A DNA stretch of 19,878 nt from an uncultured Lachnospiraceae bacterium (GTDB taxonomy: Bacteria; Bacillota; Clostridia; Lachnospirales; Lachnospiraceae): the NCBI GenBank assembly GCA_910588295.1, contig CAJUQO010000061.1, forward strand, positions 1 through 19,878, written 5' to 3'. Made by a program: the position numbers and the translations under genes. Below are positions 1 to 6,137 of this stretch, in pieces (the first letter of the stretch is position 1; every line of letters begins with the position of its first letter). The notes under the pieces are model-generated. The model was not told where the DNA came from, searched no databases, and was given only the letters and a program-made list of their open reading frames with translations.

Positions 1-1
1 C

Positions 2-187
2 GTCCTGCTGAAAATGCAGGGTTACTCTACAAAAGAAATAGCCCCGCTTGTACATGTGACGGCAGGGGCTGTCTATGCGAGGTTGGCTCATTTGCGTAAG
101 AAGCTGCGGAATATTTCGGTTTTACCCCCGCGGAGGTGGAGGAGATGGCGGAGGCCTATGGGATCGGCGGCAGGTTTGAAGAAATGA
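2..187 (+). CDS. C-terminal end of a sigma-70 family sigma factor (region 4), 5' partial
   Basis: The gene enters from the left edge in frame 2. The visible protein includes the pattern GYSTKEIA...GAVYARLAHLRKKL, which is the helix-turn-helix of sigma region 4 that reads the -35 element. This recognisable part ends near position 118. The frame then runs on to a stop at 185-187 as an Arg/Trp-rich tail (PPRRWRRWRRP) that looks like GC-rich DNA read out of frame, because the same bases code convincingly in frame 1 for a different protein. I infer that the natural end of the sigma factor was replaced at a recombination join. A LuxR-type or other HTH regulator is less likely, given the Arg-Leu...Arg-Lys-Lys-Leu ending typical of ECF sigma factors. 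Sigma subfamily and target genes cannot be judged from 62 residues. Confidence 0.6.
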   Translation, partial: VLLKMQGYSTKEIAPLVHVTAGAVYARLAHLRKKLRNISVLPPRRWRRWRRPMGSAAGLKK

Positions 188-612
188 GACGCTTGTATGA
201 CGGGATCCGCCGGGAAGAATGCCGAAAGGTAGAGGACTTTATAAACGGCCAGCTGTCAGGGAGCATCAGTTGCTATGACAGCGCGGAAGATTTTTACCAT
301 GGCTATCTTCTGGGTCTGCTGGGAGGCATCCCGGGCTATCGGATCCATTCCAACAAGGAGAGGGGAGAGGACAGGCCGGATCTGCTGCTGGAGCCGGACA
401 ATCCCCAGGATCCGGCCGTAGTGGTGGAAGTGAAGCGTGTCCGGAAATTCAGCCAGATGGAGGCAGCCTGTGACAGGGTCCTCCGGCAGATCCGGGAGAT
501 GAATTATGCGTCGGGGATTTTAGACGAGGGCTGCCGTGAAGTGCTGGAATACGGATTTTGTTTTTGCCGGAAAAACTGTATGGTGAAAGTGGTAAAGAGG
601 AAGGCTGCCTGA
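100..612 (+). pseudogene. C-terminal remnant of an AAA-ATPase-like / PD-(D/E)XK nuclease family protein
   Basis: The open frame runs from just after a stop at 97-99 to 612. Usable starts are GTG 136 and ATG 145, but protein-like sequence begins before them: positions 103-135 read AAEYFGFTPAEV, which matches the FGFT-EEV segment in the middle of the family (Pfam AAA-ATPase_like followed by PDDEXK_9). Numbered from GTG 136, the nuclease-fold part shows EDFYHGYLLGLL (51-62), SNKERG (72-77), Asp82 and the E-V-K core (98-100). The whole N-terminal ATPase half with its Walker motifs is absent, since the upstream DNA is a sigma factor gene in another frame. Full members are several hundred residues long and often multicopy in Clostridia and Bacteroidetes. 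The GGAGG before ATG 145 could allow translation of a free nuclease-like domain, but a decayed fragment is the simpler reading. Confidence 0.75.
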
Positions 613-660
613 CGGCGCGTCCCTTTGGCATTTATACGCAAAAGCTGTAAACGCCGGCTT

Positions 661-1908
661 TTACGCATCATCGGGCTTGCCCAACTGGCTCCCCCGCACC
701 ACCGCGTCCCTGCCATAACGGTTTTTGATGGCGTCCAGGGCCTGTTCCAGTTTCCTTTGTTTTTCCGCGTCAGGCTTCCGAACGGCGGTCGCAGTCTCTT
801 TTTTCCGCAAAGCCTGCCAGTCCATATCAAAGAGGGACAGCTGTACGGGGGCGTTCTCTCCCACGAGCCTGGTAGCGCGCAGCCCCAAAAGGCGCAGGGG
901 CTCGCCGTTCCACAGCTCGGCGAACAGGCGGCAGGCCGTCTCGTGGATGGCGTTGGTGCTGTCCGTGGGGGAGTAGACGGCAGTCTGCCGGGAAACCTTT
1001 ACGAAGGTGCTATATTTGATTTCTACGGCGACGCAGCCCGCCAGCAGATGGTTTTTCCGCAGCCGGGCGGAGACGGATTCGGCCAGTTCAAGGAGGATCC
1101 TGTCCGCCTCGGCCTCGGTGGCGACGTCCTCCCGCAGGGTGGTAGAATTGCCGATGGACTTGGCTTCCTCGCGCTCTGTGACCACCGCGGAATCGTCGAT
1201 GCCGTGGGCGTATTCCCAGATCTGGCGGCCATGGGATTTGAAATGGGATTCCAGAAGCCCGGGCGAGCAGGAGGCCAGGTCGCCGATGGTGCGGACGCCC
1301 AGGGTGGCCAGGCGGGCGGCGGTGGAGCCTCCCACCGAGAAAAGTTCCCGGACGGGAAGGGGCCAGAGTTTTTTCTCCAGCTCATCGGGAAACAGCGTGT
1401 GGGTCTTGTCCGGTTTCTCGAAATCGCTGGCCATTTTCGCCAGCACTTTCACGGAAGAAATGCCGATGTTGACGGTAAAGCCCAGTTTTTCCCTCACGTG
1501 GGCCCGGATCTCGGCGGCCGCGGCTGCAGGAGAAGAAAAGCGGTGGGCGATGGGTGTGAAATCCATATAGCACTCGTCCACCGATACCTGCTCAATATCC
1601 GGCGTATACTCCCGGAGCAGCGCCATCAGCTCCCGGCTGCGCCTGTGGTACAGCTTGTGGTCCGGAGGAACCAGAAGAAGATCCGGGCATTTTTTCAGAG
1701 CCTGGGCCACCGGCTCTCCGGTTTGTACGCCGAAAGCTTTGGCGGGCAGGGATTTGGCCAGTACCACGCCGTGCCTTGTGGCCGCGTCTCCGCCGATGAC
1801 GGCCGGGATCAGGCGCAGATCCACCGTATCCCCACGGGCCAGGCGTTCTACCGCCGTCCAGCTCAGATAAGCTGAATTCACGTCGATATGAAAAATGATC
1901 CCCGCCAT
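661..1908 (-). CDS. dinB: Y-family DNA polymerase IV
   Basis: Error-prone polymerase for bypass of damaged DNA. From the chosen start the protein is 415 residues and opens MAGIIFHIDVNSAYLSW. Asp9 in FHID and Asp111-Glu112 in SVDECYMDF are the metal-binding catalytic residues. A helix-hairpin-helix segment follows (LFSVGGSTAARLATLGV). Near the C-terminus QLSLFDMD (about 356-363) is a sliding-clamp binding motif of the QLxLF type. The open frame extends upstream to 1992, but ATG 1908 is preferred: it has AGGGG about 8 bases upstream, it gives the family N-terminus, and the longer form would run into the terminator of the SRP RNA gene. No LexA box of the GAACnnnnGTTC type is seen upstream. The gene lies downstream of the SRP RNA on the same strand, so read-through may contribute to its expression. 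Confidence 0.95.
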   Translation of the reverse strand: MAGIIFHIDVNSAYLSWTAVERLARGDTVDLRLIPAVIGGDAATRHGVVLAKSLPAKAFGVQTGEPVAQALKKCPDLLLVPPDHKLYHRRSRELMALLREYTPDIEQVSVDECYMDFTPIAHRFSSPAAAAAEIRAHVREKLGFTVNIGISSVKVLAKMASDFEKPDKTHTLFPDELEKKLWPLPVRELFSVGGSTAARLATLGVRTIGDLASCSPGLLESHFKSHGRQIWEYAHGIDDSAVVTEREEAKSIGNSTTLREDVATEAEADRILLELAESVSARLRKNHLLAGCVAVEIKYSTFVKVSRQTAVYSPTDSTNAIHETACRLFAELWNGEPLRLLGLRATRLVGENAPVQLSLFDMDWQALRKKETATAVRKPDAEKQRKLEQALDAIKNRYGRDAVVRGSQLGKPDDA

Positions 1909-1974
1909 GATCTGTCCCCTTTCTCTGCAATGGTTGTTATATGCAATCAGAACCGGCACATGCGGCCGCAGCGC

Positions 1975-2004
1975 AAAAAAAGGCTGCCGCATATGCGACA
2001 GCCT
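1975..2004 (-). terminator. Rho-independent terminator of the SRP RNA gene
   Basis: Read on the minus strand, AGGCTG pairs with CAGCCT around the self-complementary core CGCATATGCG, and a run of seven T follows. It lies about 16 bases beyond the predicted 3' end of the SRP RNA and before the dinB start. Confidence 0.85.
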
Positions 2005-2019
2005 GTCATCTCTTTTCTT

Positions 2020-2281
2020 CCGTGCGCCGCACGTCGAATCCCTTCCATGGACGTTACTTTTACAGTTAACTCAGTCCAGGCGCCCTCACGGCACATGGAA
2101 GGTTCTGCTTAGTGCTGCTCCATTCCTGACCTGACACGGTTCACAGATTCCCATTGCGCGAGACCCGGACGTCAACGCCACTTATAAAAGGCAGCCCCAC
2201 AGTACAGAATCCTCGGATTGGCATCACCCCTGCTATAGCGGATTGCAGGTACAGGGCACCGCTGGCTCCCCGGCTGCACGG
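2020..2281 (-). ncRNA. ffs: Signal recognition particle RNA, large bacterial type (scRNA)
   Basis: This is the RNA core of the signal recognition particle, which with Ffh targets nascent membrane and secreted proteins to the Sec machinery. Read on the minus strand it has the Gram-positive Alu domain (GGTGCCCTGTACC, then GCAATCCGCTATAGCAGGG) at the 5' end. It also has the conserved S domain: GTTGACGTCCGGGTC, GCGCAATGGGAATC, GTGAACCGTGTCAGGTC, a GGAA tetraloop, GGAGCAGCACTAAGC and CATGTGCCG. The ends pair: CCGTGC at the 5' end with GCACGG at 2020-2025. The length of about 262 nt fits the Bacillus/Clostridium form (about 270 nt) and not the roughly 114-nt E. coli form. In B. subtilis the equivalent scr gene lies directly upstream of dnaX on the same strand; here it is divergent, with pfk between them. 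The ends are set by the promoter, the terminal pairing and the terminator, so they may be off by a few bases. Confidence 0.95.
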
Positions 2282-2287
2282 ATCTTA

Positions 2288-2316
2288 AGTATAGCCTGTT
2301 TTTGGTGTTTTGTCAA
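2288..2316 (-). promoter_or_regulatory. Sigma-A promoter of the SRP RNA gene
   Basis: On the minus strand TTGACA (2311-2316), a 17-base spacer and TATACT (2288-2293) form a near-consensus promoter. Transcription would start about 7 bases on, near 2281, which agrees with the predicted 5' end of the RNA. Confidence 0.85.
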
Positions 2317-2323
2317 TCGTCAC

Positions 2324-2352
2324 TTGTTATTGGCGGATAATTGGTCTATAAT
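2324..2352 (+). promoter_or_regulatory. Sigma-A promoter of the phosphofructokinase gene
   Basis: TTGTTA (2324-2329), a 17-base spacer and TATAAT (2347-2352). Its -35 box lies only 7 bases from the -35 box of the divergent SRP RNA promoter. The start site is predicted near 2359, leaving a leader of about 87 bases. Confidence 0.8.
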
Positions 2353-2367
2353 ATAGGGCGGTGAGAG

Positions 2368-2398
2368 GTAACGGTTCAGCCAGAGGCTGAACTGTTAC
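2368..2398 (+). repeat. Palindromic repeat in the pfk leader (GTAAC-GTTCAGCC family)
   Basis: GTAACGGTTCAGCC and GGCTGAACTGTTAC form a 14-bp stem (one G-T pair) around a three-base AGA loop. The left arm recurs with one change at 8481-8496, and the outer bases recur as the stem at 16293-16327. A second small hairpin, GAGAAAA/TTTTCTC, follows at 2404-2420. Both lie in the transcribed leader between promoter and ribosome binding site. This could be a regulatory structure or simply an inserted repeat copy. Confidence 0.6.
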
Positions 2399-2445
2399 TG
2401 CAAGAGAAAAGTTTTTTCTCATATGGAACGGAGGTACTATATATT

Positions 2446-3525
2446 ATGAAAAGAATCGGTTTATTGACGAGCGGCGGCGACTGCCAGGCCCTGAACGCGA
2501 CCATGCGGGGCGTAGTAAAAGGGCTGGCAAATTCCTGCGACGAGCTGGAAGTGTACGGCTTTATGGAAGGCTATAAGGGCTTGATTTATGGCAATTACCG
2601 TCTCTTGAATCCGAAGGAATTCTCCGGTATACTGACCAAGGGCGGCACGATCCTGGGCAGTTCCCGGCAGCCCTTCAAGCAGATGCGTGTGCCGGATGCC
2701 AACGGACTGGATAAAGTGGAGGCTATGAAACATACCTACCACAAGCTGCGTCTGGATTGTCTGGTGATTCTGGGCGGAAACGGTACGCAAAAGAGCGCGA
2801 ACCTTCTGCGGGAGGAGGGCCTGAACATTATTCATCTGCCCAAGACGATTGATAATGATATTTTTGGAACGGATATGACCTTCGGTTTTTACAGCGCAGT
2901 CAATATCGCCACGGAAGCCATCGACTGCATCCATACCACGGCAGCTTCCCATAACCGTGTGTTTATCGTGGAGATTATGGGACATAAAGTGGGTTGGCTG
3001 ACTCTCTATGCCGGAATGGCCGGCGGCGCGGACATCATCCTGCTGCCCGAGATCCCCTACGACATCAATAAAGTGGTGAAAAAGCTGGAGGCCCGCGGCA
3101 AGGCCGGCAAGGGCTTTACGATTCTGGCTGTGGCCGAGGGGGCCATTTCCAAGGAAGATGCCAAACTGAGTAAAAAGGAATTAAAGAAAAAACAGGCGGC
3201 GGATGCCAAGCTCTACCCCTGCGTATCCTATAAAGTGGCCGCTGAGATCCAGGAAAAGACCGGTCAGGAGATCCGCGTGACCGTACCTGGCCATACCCAG
3301 AGAGGCGGCGGGCCCTGCCCCTATGACCGTGTCTTGTCCACTCTGCTGGGCGCTGAGGCGGCCCGCGCGATTATGGATGAGGATTACGGCTGTATGATCG
3401 GTATGGTCAACAATGAGTTGAAGCGTGTTCCCCTGTCGGAGTGCGCCGGAAAATTAAAAACTGTAGACCCGGGCTGTCAGGTTATCCAGGAGGCAAAGGA
3501 GATCGGTATCTGTTTCGGAGACTGA
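2446..3525 (+). CDS. pfkA: 6-phosphofructokinase (ATP/PPi-PFK family, mixed active-site type)
   Basis: Glycolytic enzyme that phosphorylates fructose 6-phosphate to fructose 1,6-bisphosphate in the cytoplasm. The 359 residues start MKRIGLLTSGGDCQALNATM. This is the PFK fold opening with the first phosphate loop at GGDCQALN. The nucleotide site reads GGNGT (110-114) and the catalytic loop reads PKTIDND (132-138), with Asp136 matching the catalytic base Asp127 of the E. coli enzyme. VEIMGHKVGWL and PGHTQRGG (substrate binding) are both present. Two positions used to tell donors apart point in different directions: Gly113 matches ATP enzymes, while Lys133 matches PPi enzymes. An Asn replaces the usual Asp at position 112. 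Donor choice therefore cannot be settled from sequence. It is transcribed from its own promoter, with GGAGG 11 bases before the ATG, and lies 49 bases upstream of dnaX. Confidence 0.92.
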   Translation: MKRIGLLTSGGDCQALNATMRGVVKGLANSCDELEVYGFMEGYKGLIYGNYRLLNPKEFSGILTKGGTILGSSRQPFKQMRVPDANGLDKVEAMKHTYHKLRLDCLVILGGNGTQKSANLLREEGLNIIHLPKTIDNDIFGTDMTFGFYSAVNIATEAIDCIHTTAASHNRVFIVEIMGHKVGWLTLYAGMAGGADIILLPEIPYDINKVVKKLEARGKAGKGFTILAVAEGAISKEDAKLSKKELKKKQAADAKLYPCVSYKVAAEIQEKTGQEIRVTVPGHTQRGGGPCPYDRVLSTLLGAEAARAIMDEDYGCMIGMVNNELKRVPLSECAGKLKTVDPGCQVIQEAKEIGICFGD

Positions 3526-3574
3526 TGCCGTAAACACCTGTGCCGGAGGGTCTGTGCCGTAAGGAGTAAAGTCT

Positions 3575-5170
3575 ATGAGCTATGTGGCTCTGTACCGAAA
3601 GTTCCGTCCTTCTACCTTTGACGAGGTGAAGGGACAGGATCATATTGTAAAAACATTAAAAAATCAGATGAAGACGGATCGTCTCGGCCATGCTTACCTG
3701 TTCTGCGGAACCCGCGGGACAGGTAAAACCTCCGTGGCCAAGATCCTTGCCAAAGCGGTAAACTGTGAGTATCCGGTGGATGGAAGCCCCTGCAATGAAT
3801 GTCCTGCCTGCCGGGCCATCCAGGCGGGAGCTTCTATGAATGTTATAGAGATTGACGCGGCCTCCAACAATGGCGTGGACAATATCCGGGAAATCCGGGA
3901 GGAAGTGACCTACCGTCCCACAGAGGGGCGCTTCAAGGTCTACATTATTGACGAGGTGCATATGCTCTCTACCGGAGCCTTCAACGCTCTGCTGAAGACG
4001 CTGGAGGAGCCGCCCTCCTATGTGATCTTCATCCTGGCCACCACCGAGGTAAACAAGATTCCGATCACGATCCTGTCCCGGTGTCAGCGGTACGATTTTC
4101 ACCGGATATCCATCGACACCATAGCGGCCCGCCTGCGGGAGCTTTTGGAGCAGGAGGGGGTGGAGGCTGAGGAGAAGGCCCTCCGCTATGTGGCGAAGGC
4201 CGGGGACGGTTCCATGCGTGATGCCTTAAGTCTGCTGGATCAATGTATCGCCTTTTATTACGGGGATGTGCTGACCTACGAGCGGGCGCTGGAGATTCTG
4301 GGAGCGGCAGATTTTGAGGTATTCAGCCGGATGTTGCGGGATATACTGGAACAGCAGGTTTCCTCCTGCATTCAGCGCCTTGAGGATATGATCTACCGAG
4401 GTAAGGAGCTGACCCAGTTTGTGGGGGACTTCACCTGGTATCTGCGGAACCTCCTGCTGTTGAAGACGGGAGGGGATGGCGGGGAGACTCTGGATGTGTC
4501 TGCGGAAAACCTCCGGCTTTTGGAAGAGGAGAGCGGCCGGGTGGAGGAGCAGACACTGATGCGCTACATCCGGATCCTGTCGGAACTCTCCAACCGGATC
4601 CGCTACTCGACCCAGAAGCGGGTGGAGGTGGAGGTGGCCCTGATCCGCATGTGCAGGCCACAGATGGAGGTGGATACCACCTCCCTGCTGGAACGTGTGC
4701 GCGAGCTGGAAAAAAAGCTGGAAAAGGGGCTGGCGGCTGTGCCCGCAGCCCCGGTATATCAGCGGACGGCGTCCCGGCGGGAGACCCCGCCCCGGGAGGA
4801 GGCGTCTGCCCCGGCAAAAGCCACGCCGGAGGATCTGGCGCAGATCGCCGCCCGCTGGCGGGAGATCACCCGACAGTGCGGCCCTCTTCTTCGGGCGCTG
4901 CTGGATACGGCGGTACCCCAGTACAACGCGGAGACCGGCGAGAACGTACTGTACCTGTCCATCCATACGCCCCAGGGCGGCTGCGGCCTGTCCGGCAAGC
5001 AGATTGTCGAGCTTAAGGATATCATAGAACAGACACTGGGGAAACAGGTGGAGGTAAAGGAAATGAAATCCCAGTCCCAGGCGGCGTCCATGCGGGAGCT
5101 GGAAGTACGGGAGACGGTGGCCCGGGAAGTGGCTATACCGGTAGAAATAGAACGAGATATAGAAGAATAG
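3575..5170 (+). CDS. dnaX: DNA polymerase III subunit gamma/tau
   Basis: Clamp-loader ATPase that loads the beta clamp and organises the replicative polymerase. The 531 residues begin SYVALYRKFRPSTFDEVKGQ. Walker A is GTRGTGKT (45-52), followed by four zinc-ligand cysteines at 64, 73, 76 and 79. Walker B is IIDEVH (124-129), and SRC (168-170) is the sensor/arginine-finger motif. Domain III runs to about residue 365; beyond it is an Ala/Pro/Glu-rich linker and a tau-specific C-terminal region. The start is supported by AAGGAG 9 bases upstream. At codons 379-381 the DNA reads A AAA AAG in the zero frame, the E. coli dnaX slippery heptamer, with a stem-loop 8 bases downstream (see separate entry), so a shorter gamma-like product is possible. 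The gene forms an operon with ybaB (12-base gap) and recR. Confidence 0.97.
   Translation: MSYVALYRKFRPSTFDEVKGQDHIVKTLKNQMKTDRLGHAYLFCGTRGTGKTSVAKILAKAVNCEYPVDGSPCNECPACRAIQAGASMNVIEIDAASNNGVDNIREIREEVTYRPTEGRFKVYIIDEVHMLSTGAFNALLKTLEEPPSYVIFILATTEVNKIPITILSRCQRYDFHRISIDTIAARLRELLEQEGVEAEEKALRYVAKAGDGSMRDALSLLDQCIAFYYGDVLTYERALEILGAADFEVFSRMLRDILEQQVSSCIQRLEDMIYRGKELTQFVGDFTWYLRNLLLLKTGGDGGETLDVSAENLRLLEEESGRVEEQTLMRYIRILSELSNRIRYSTQKRVEVEVALIRMCRPQMEVDTTSLLERVRELEKKLEKGLAAVPAAPVYQRTASRRETPPREEASAPAKATPEDLAQIAARWREITRQCGPLLRALLDTAVPQYNAETGENVLYLSIHTPQGGCGLSGKQIVELKDIIEQTLGKQVEVKEMKSQSQAASMRELEVRETVAREVAIPVEIERDIEE
4711..4752 (+). promoter_or_regulatory. Candidate -1 programmed frameshift signal in dnaX
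   Basis: The heptamer A AAA AAG occupies 4711-4717 in the correct zero-frame phasing (gaA AAA AAG). After an 8-base spacer, GGGGCTG (4726-4732) pairs with CAGCCCC (4746-4752), extended inward by CGG/CCG with one bulged G and a six-base loop. In E. coli dnaX the same heptamer plus a stem-loop yields gamma. Here the -1 frame stays open for 99 codons to a stop at 5014-5016, so the shifted product would be about 480 residues and not a sharp truncation. No strong upstream Shine-Dalgarno stimulator is seen. Confidence 0.45.
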
Positions 5171-5182
5171 GAGAATTGTGAT

Positions 5183-5536
5183 ATGGCAAAACGAGGAGGA
5201 TTCCCTGGTGGGATGCCGGGCAACATGAATAACCTGATGAAGCAGGCCCAGAGAATGCAGAAGCAGATGGAGGAGAGCCAGAAGGAACTGGAGGTTAAAG
5301 AATATACCGCCGCTTCCGGAGGCGGCGCGGTGGAAGTGACCGTCACTGGTAAACGGGAGATTACAAAGGTCAAACTATCCGAGGAAGTGGTGGATCCCGA
5401 TGATATTGAGATGCTGGAGGATCTGGTGATGGCCGCTGCCAATGAGGCGTTGCGGAAGGCCGAGGCGGATTCTGCCGCCGTTATGTCCAAGCTGACCGGA
5501 GGCCTGGGCGGCTTAAGCGGAGGGCTTCCTTTCTGA
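5183..5536 (+). CDS. ybaB: YbaB/EbfC family nucleoid-associated protein
   Basis: Small DNA-binding protein, 117 residues, normally a homodimer and regularly encoded between dnaX and recR. The N-terminus is Gly/Met-rich (RGGFPGGMPGNMNNLMKQA), followed by a long charged helix (QRMQKQMEESQKELEVKE). The family core AASGGGAVEVTVTGKREITKV and the PDDIEMLEDLVMAAANEAL helix come next, and the C-terminus is Gly-rich (GGLGGLSGG). The family is known to bind DNA and to be linked with recombination and repair, but its exact role is unclear. The ATG at 5183 has AGGAG about 8 bases upstream. A single base separates its stop from the recR start, so the two are probably translationally coupled. Confidence 0.95.
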   Translation: MAKRGGFPGGMPGNMNNLMKQAQRMQKQMEESQKELEVKEYTAASGGGAVEVTVTGKREITKVKLSEEVVDPDDIEMLEDLVMAAANEALRKAEADSAAVMSKLTGGLGGLSGGLPF

Positions 5537-5537
5537 T

Positions 5538-6134
5538 ATGGACTACTACAGCAGTAAAATCAGCCGTCTTATTCAGCAGCTGTCGCGCCTGCCCGGGATC
5601 GGCACAAAGACGGCCCAGCGTCTGGCTTTCCACATCATCAGTATGCCGGAAGATCAGGTGCGCCAGCTGGCTGATTCCCTTACCGAGGCAAAGGCAAACA
5701 TTTGTTATTGCAAAAGCTGTCAGACCCTGACGGATCAGGAGCTCTGCCCCATCTGCAGCAATCCCAAACGGGATCAAAAGCAGATCATGGTGGTGGAGAA
5801 CCCCAGGGATCTGGCCGCTTATGAGAAAACAGGCAAATTTGAGGGCGTGTATCATGTGCTCCATGGCGCCATCTCACCCATGCTGGGCATCGGCCCGGGG
5901 GATATCCGCTTAAAGGAGCTGATGCAGCGCCTTCAGGGTGAAGTGGATGAAGTGATCATAGCCACCAACTCCAGCCTGGAGGGCGAAACCACTGCCATGT
6001 ACATCGCCAAACTGATCAAACCCACCGGTATCAAAGTCACCCGCATAGCCAGCGGCGTTCCGGTGGGAGGGGATCTCGAATATATAGATGAAGTAACTCT
6101 TCTTCGGGCCCTGGAAGGGCGCACGGCGCTGTAG
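5538..6134 (+). CDS. recR: Recombination mediator protein RecR
   Basis: Acts with RecF and RecO to load RecA onto gapped DNA; forms a ring-shaped clamp. The 198 residues match the family length. A helix-hairpin-helix lies near the N-terminus (LSRLPGIGTKTAQRLAFHI, 15-33). A C4 zinc finger uses Cys58, 61, 70 and 73. The Toprim domain begins IMVVENPRDLAAYEKTG (83-99) and contains GIGPGDIRLKELM and the EVIIATNSSLEGETTA acidic patch. It is the third gene of the dnaX operon. It ends only three bases from the end of the convergent yyaC gene, and no terminator is visible between them. Confidence 0.97.
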   Translation: MDYYSSKISRLIQQLSRLPGIGTKTAQRLAFHIISMPEDQVRQLADSLTEAKANICYCKSCQTLTDQELCPICSNPKRDQKQIMVVENPRDLAAYEKTGKFEGVYHVLHGAISPMLGIGPGDIRLKELMQRLQGEVDEVIIATNSSLEGETTAMYIAKLIKPTGIKVTRIASGVPVGGDLEYIDEVTLLRALEGRTAL

Positions 6135-6137
6135 GGT

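Noticed and set aside
1..612. Mobile element or toxin-antitoxin pair at the left edge
   Set aside because: No transposase, inverted ends or target duplication is visible. The two frames match a sigma factor and the C-terminal part of a longer ATPase-nuclease protein, not a toxin-antitoxin pair.
625..1875. Long open frame (416 codons) on the plus strand opposite dinB
   Set aside because: It lies fully antisense to a clear dinB with catalytic motifs. Its Gly/Arg/Gln-rich composition is what GC-rich antisense DNA gives, and no domain is recognisable.
1909..1992. Upstream extension of dinB (28 more codons)
   Set aside because: It would overlap the terminator of the SRP RNA gene, lacks a ribosome binding site and is not part of the family N-terminus.
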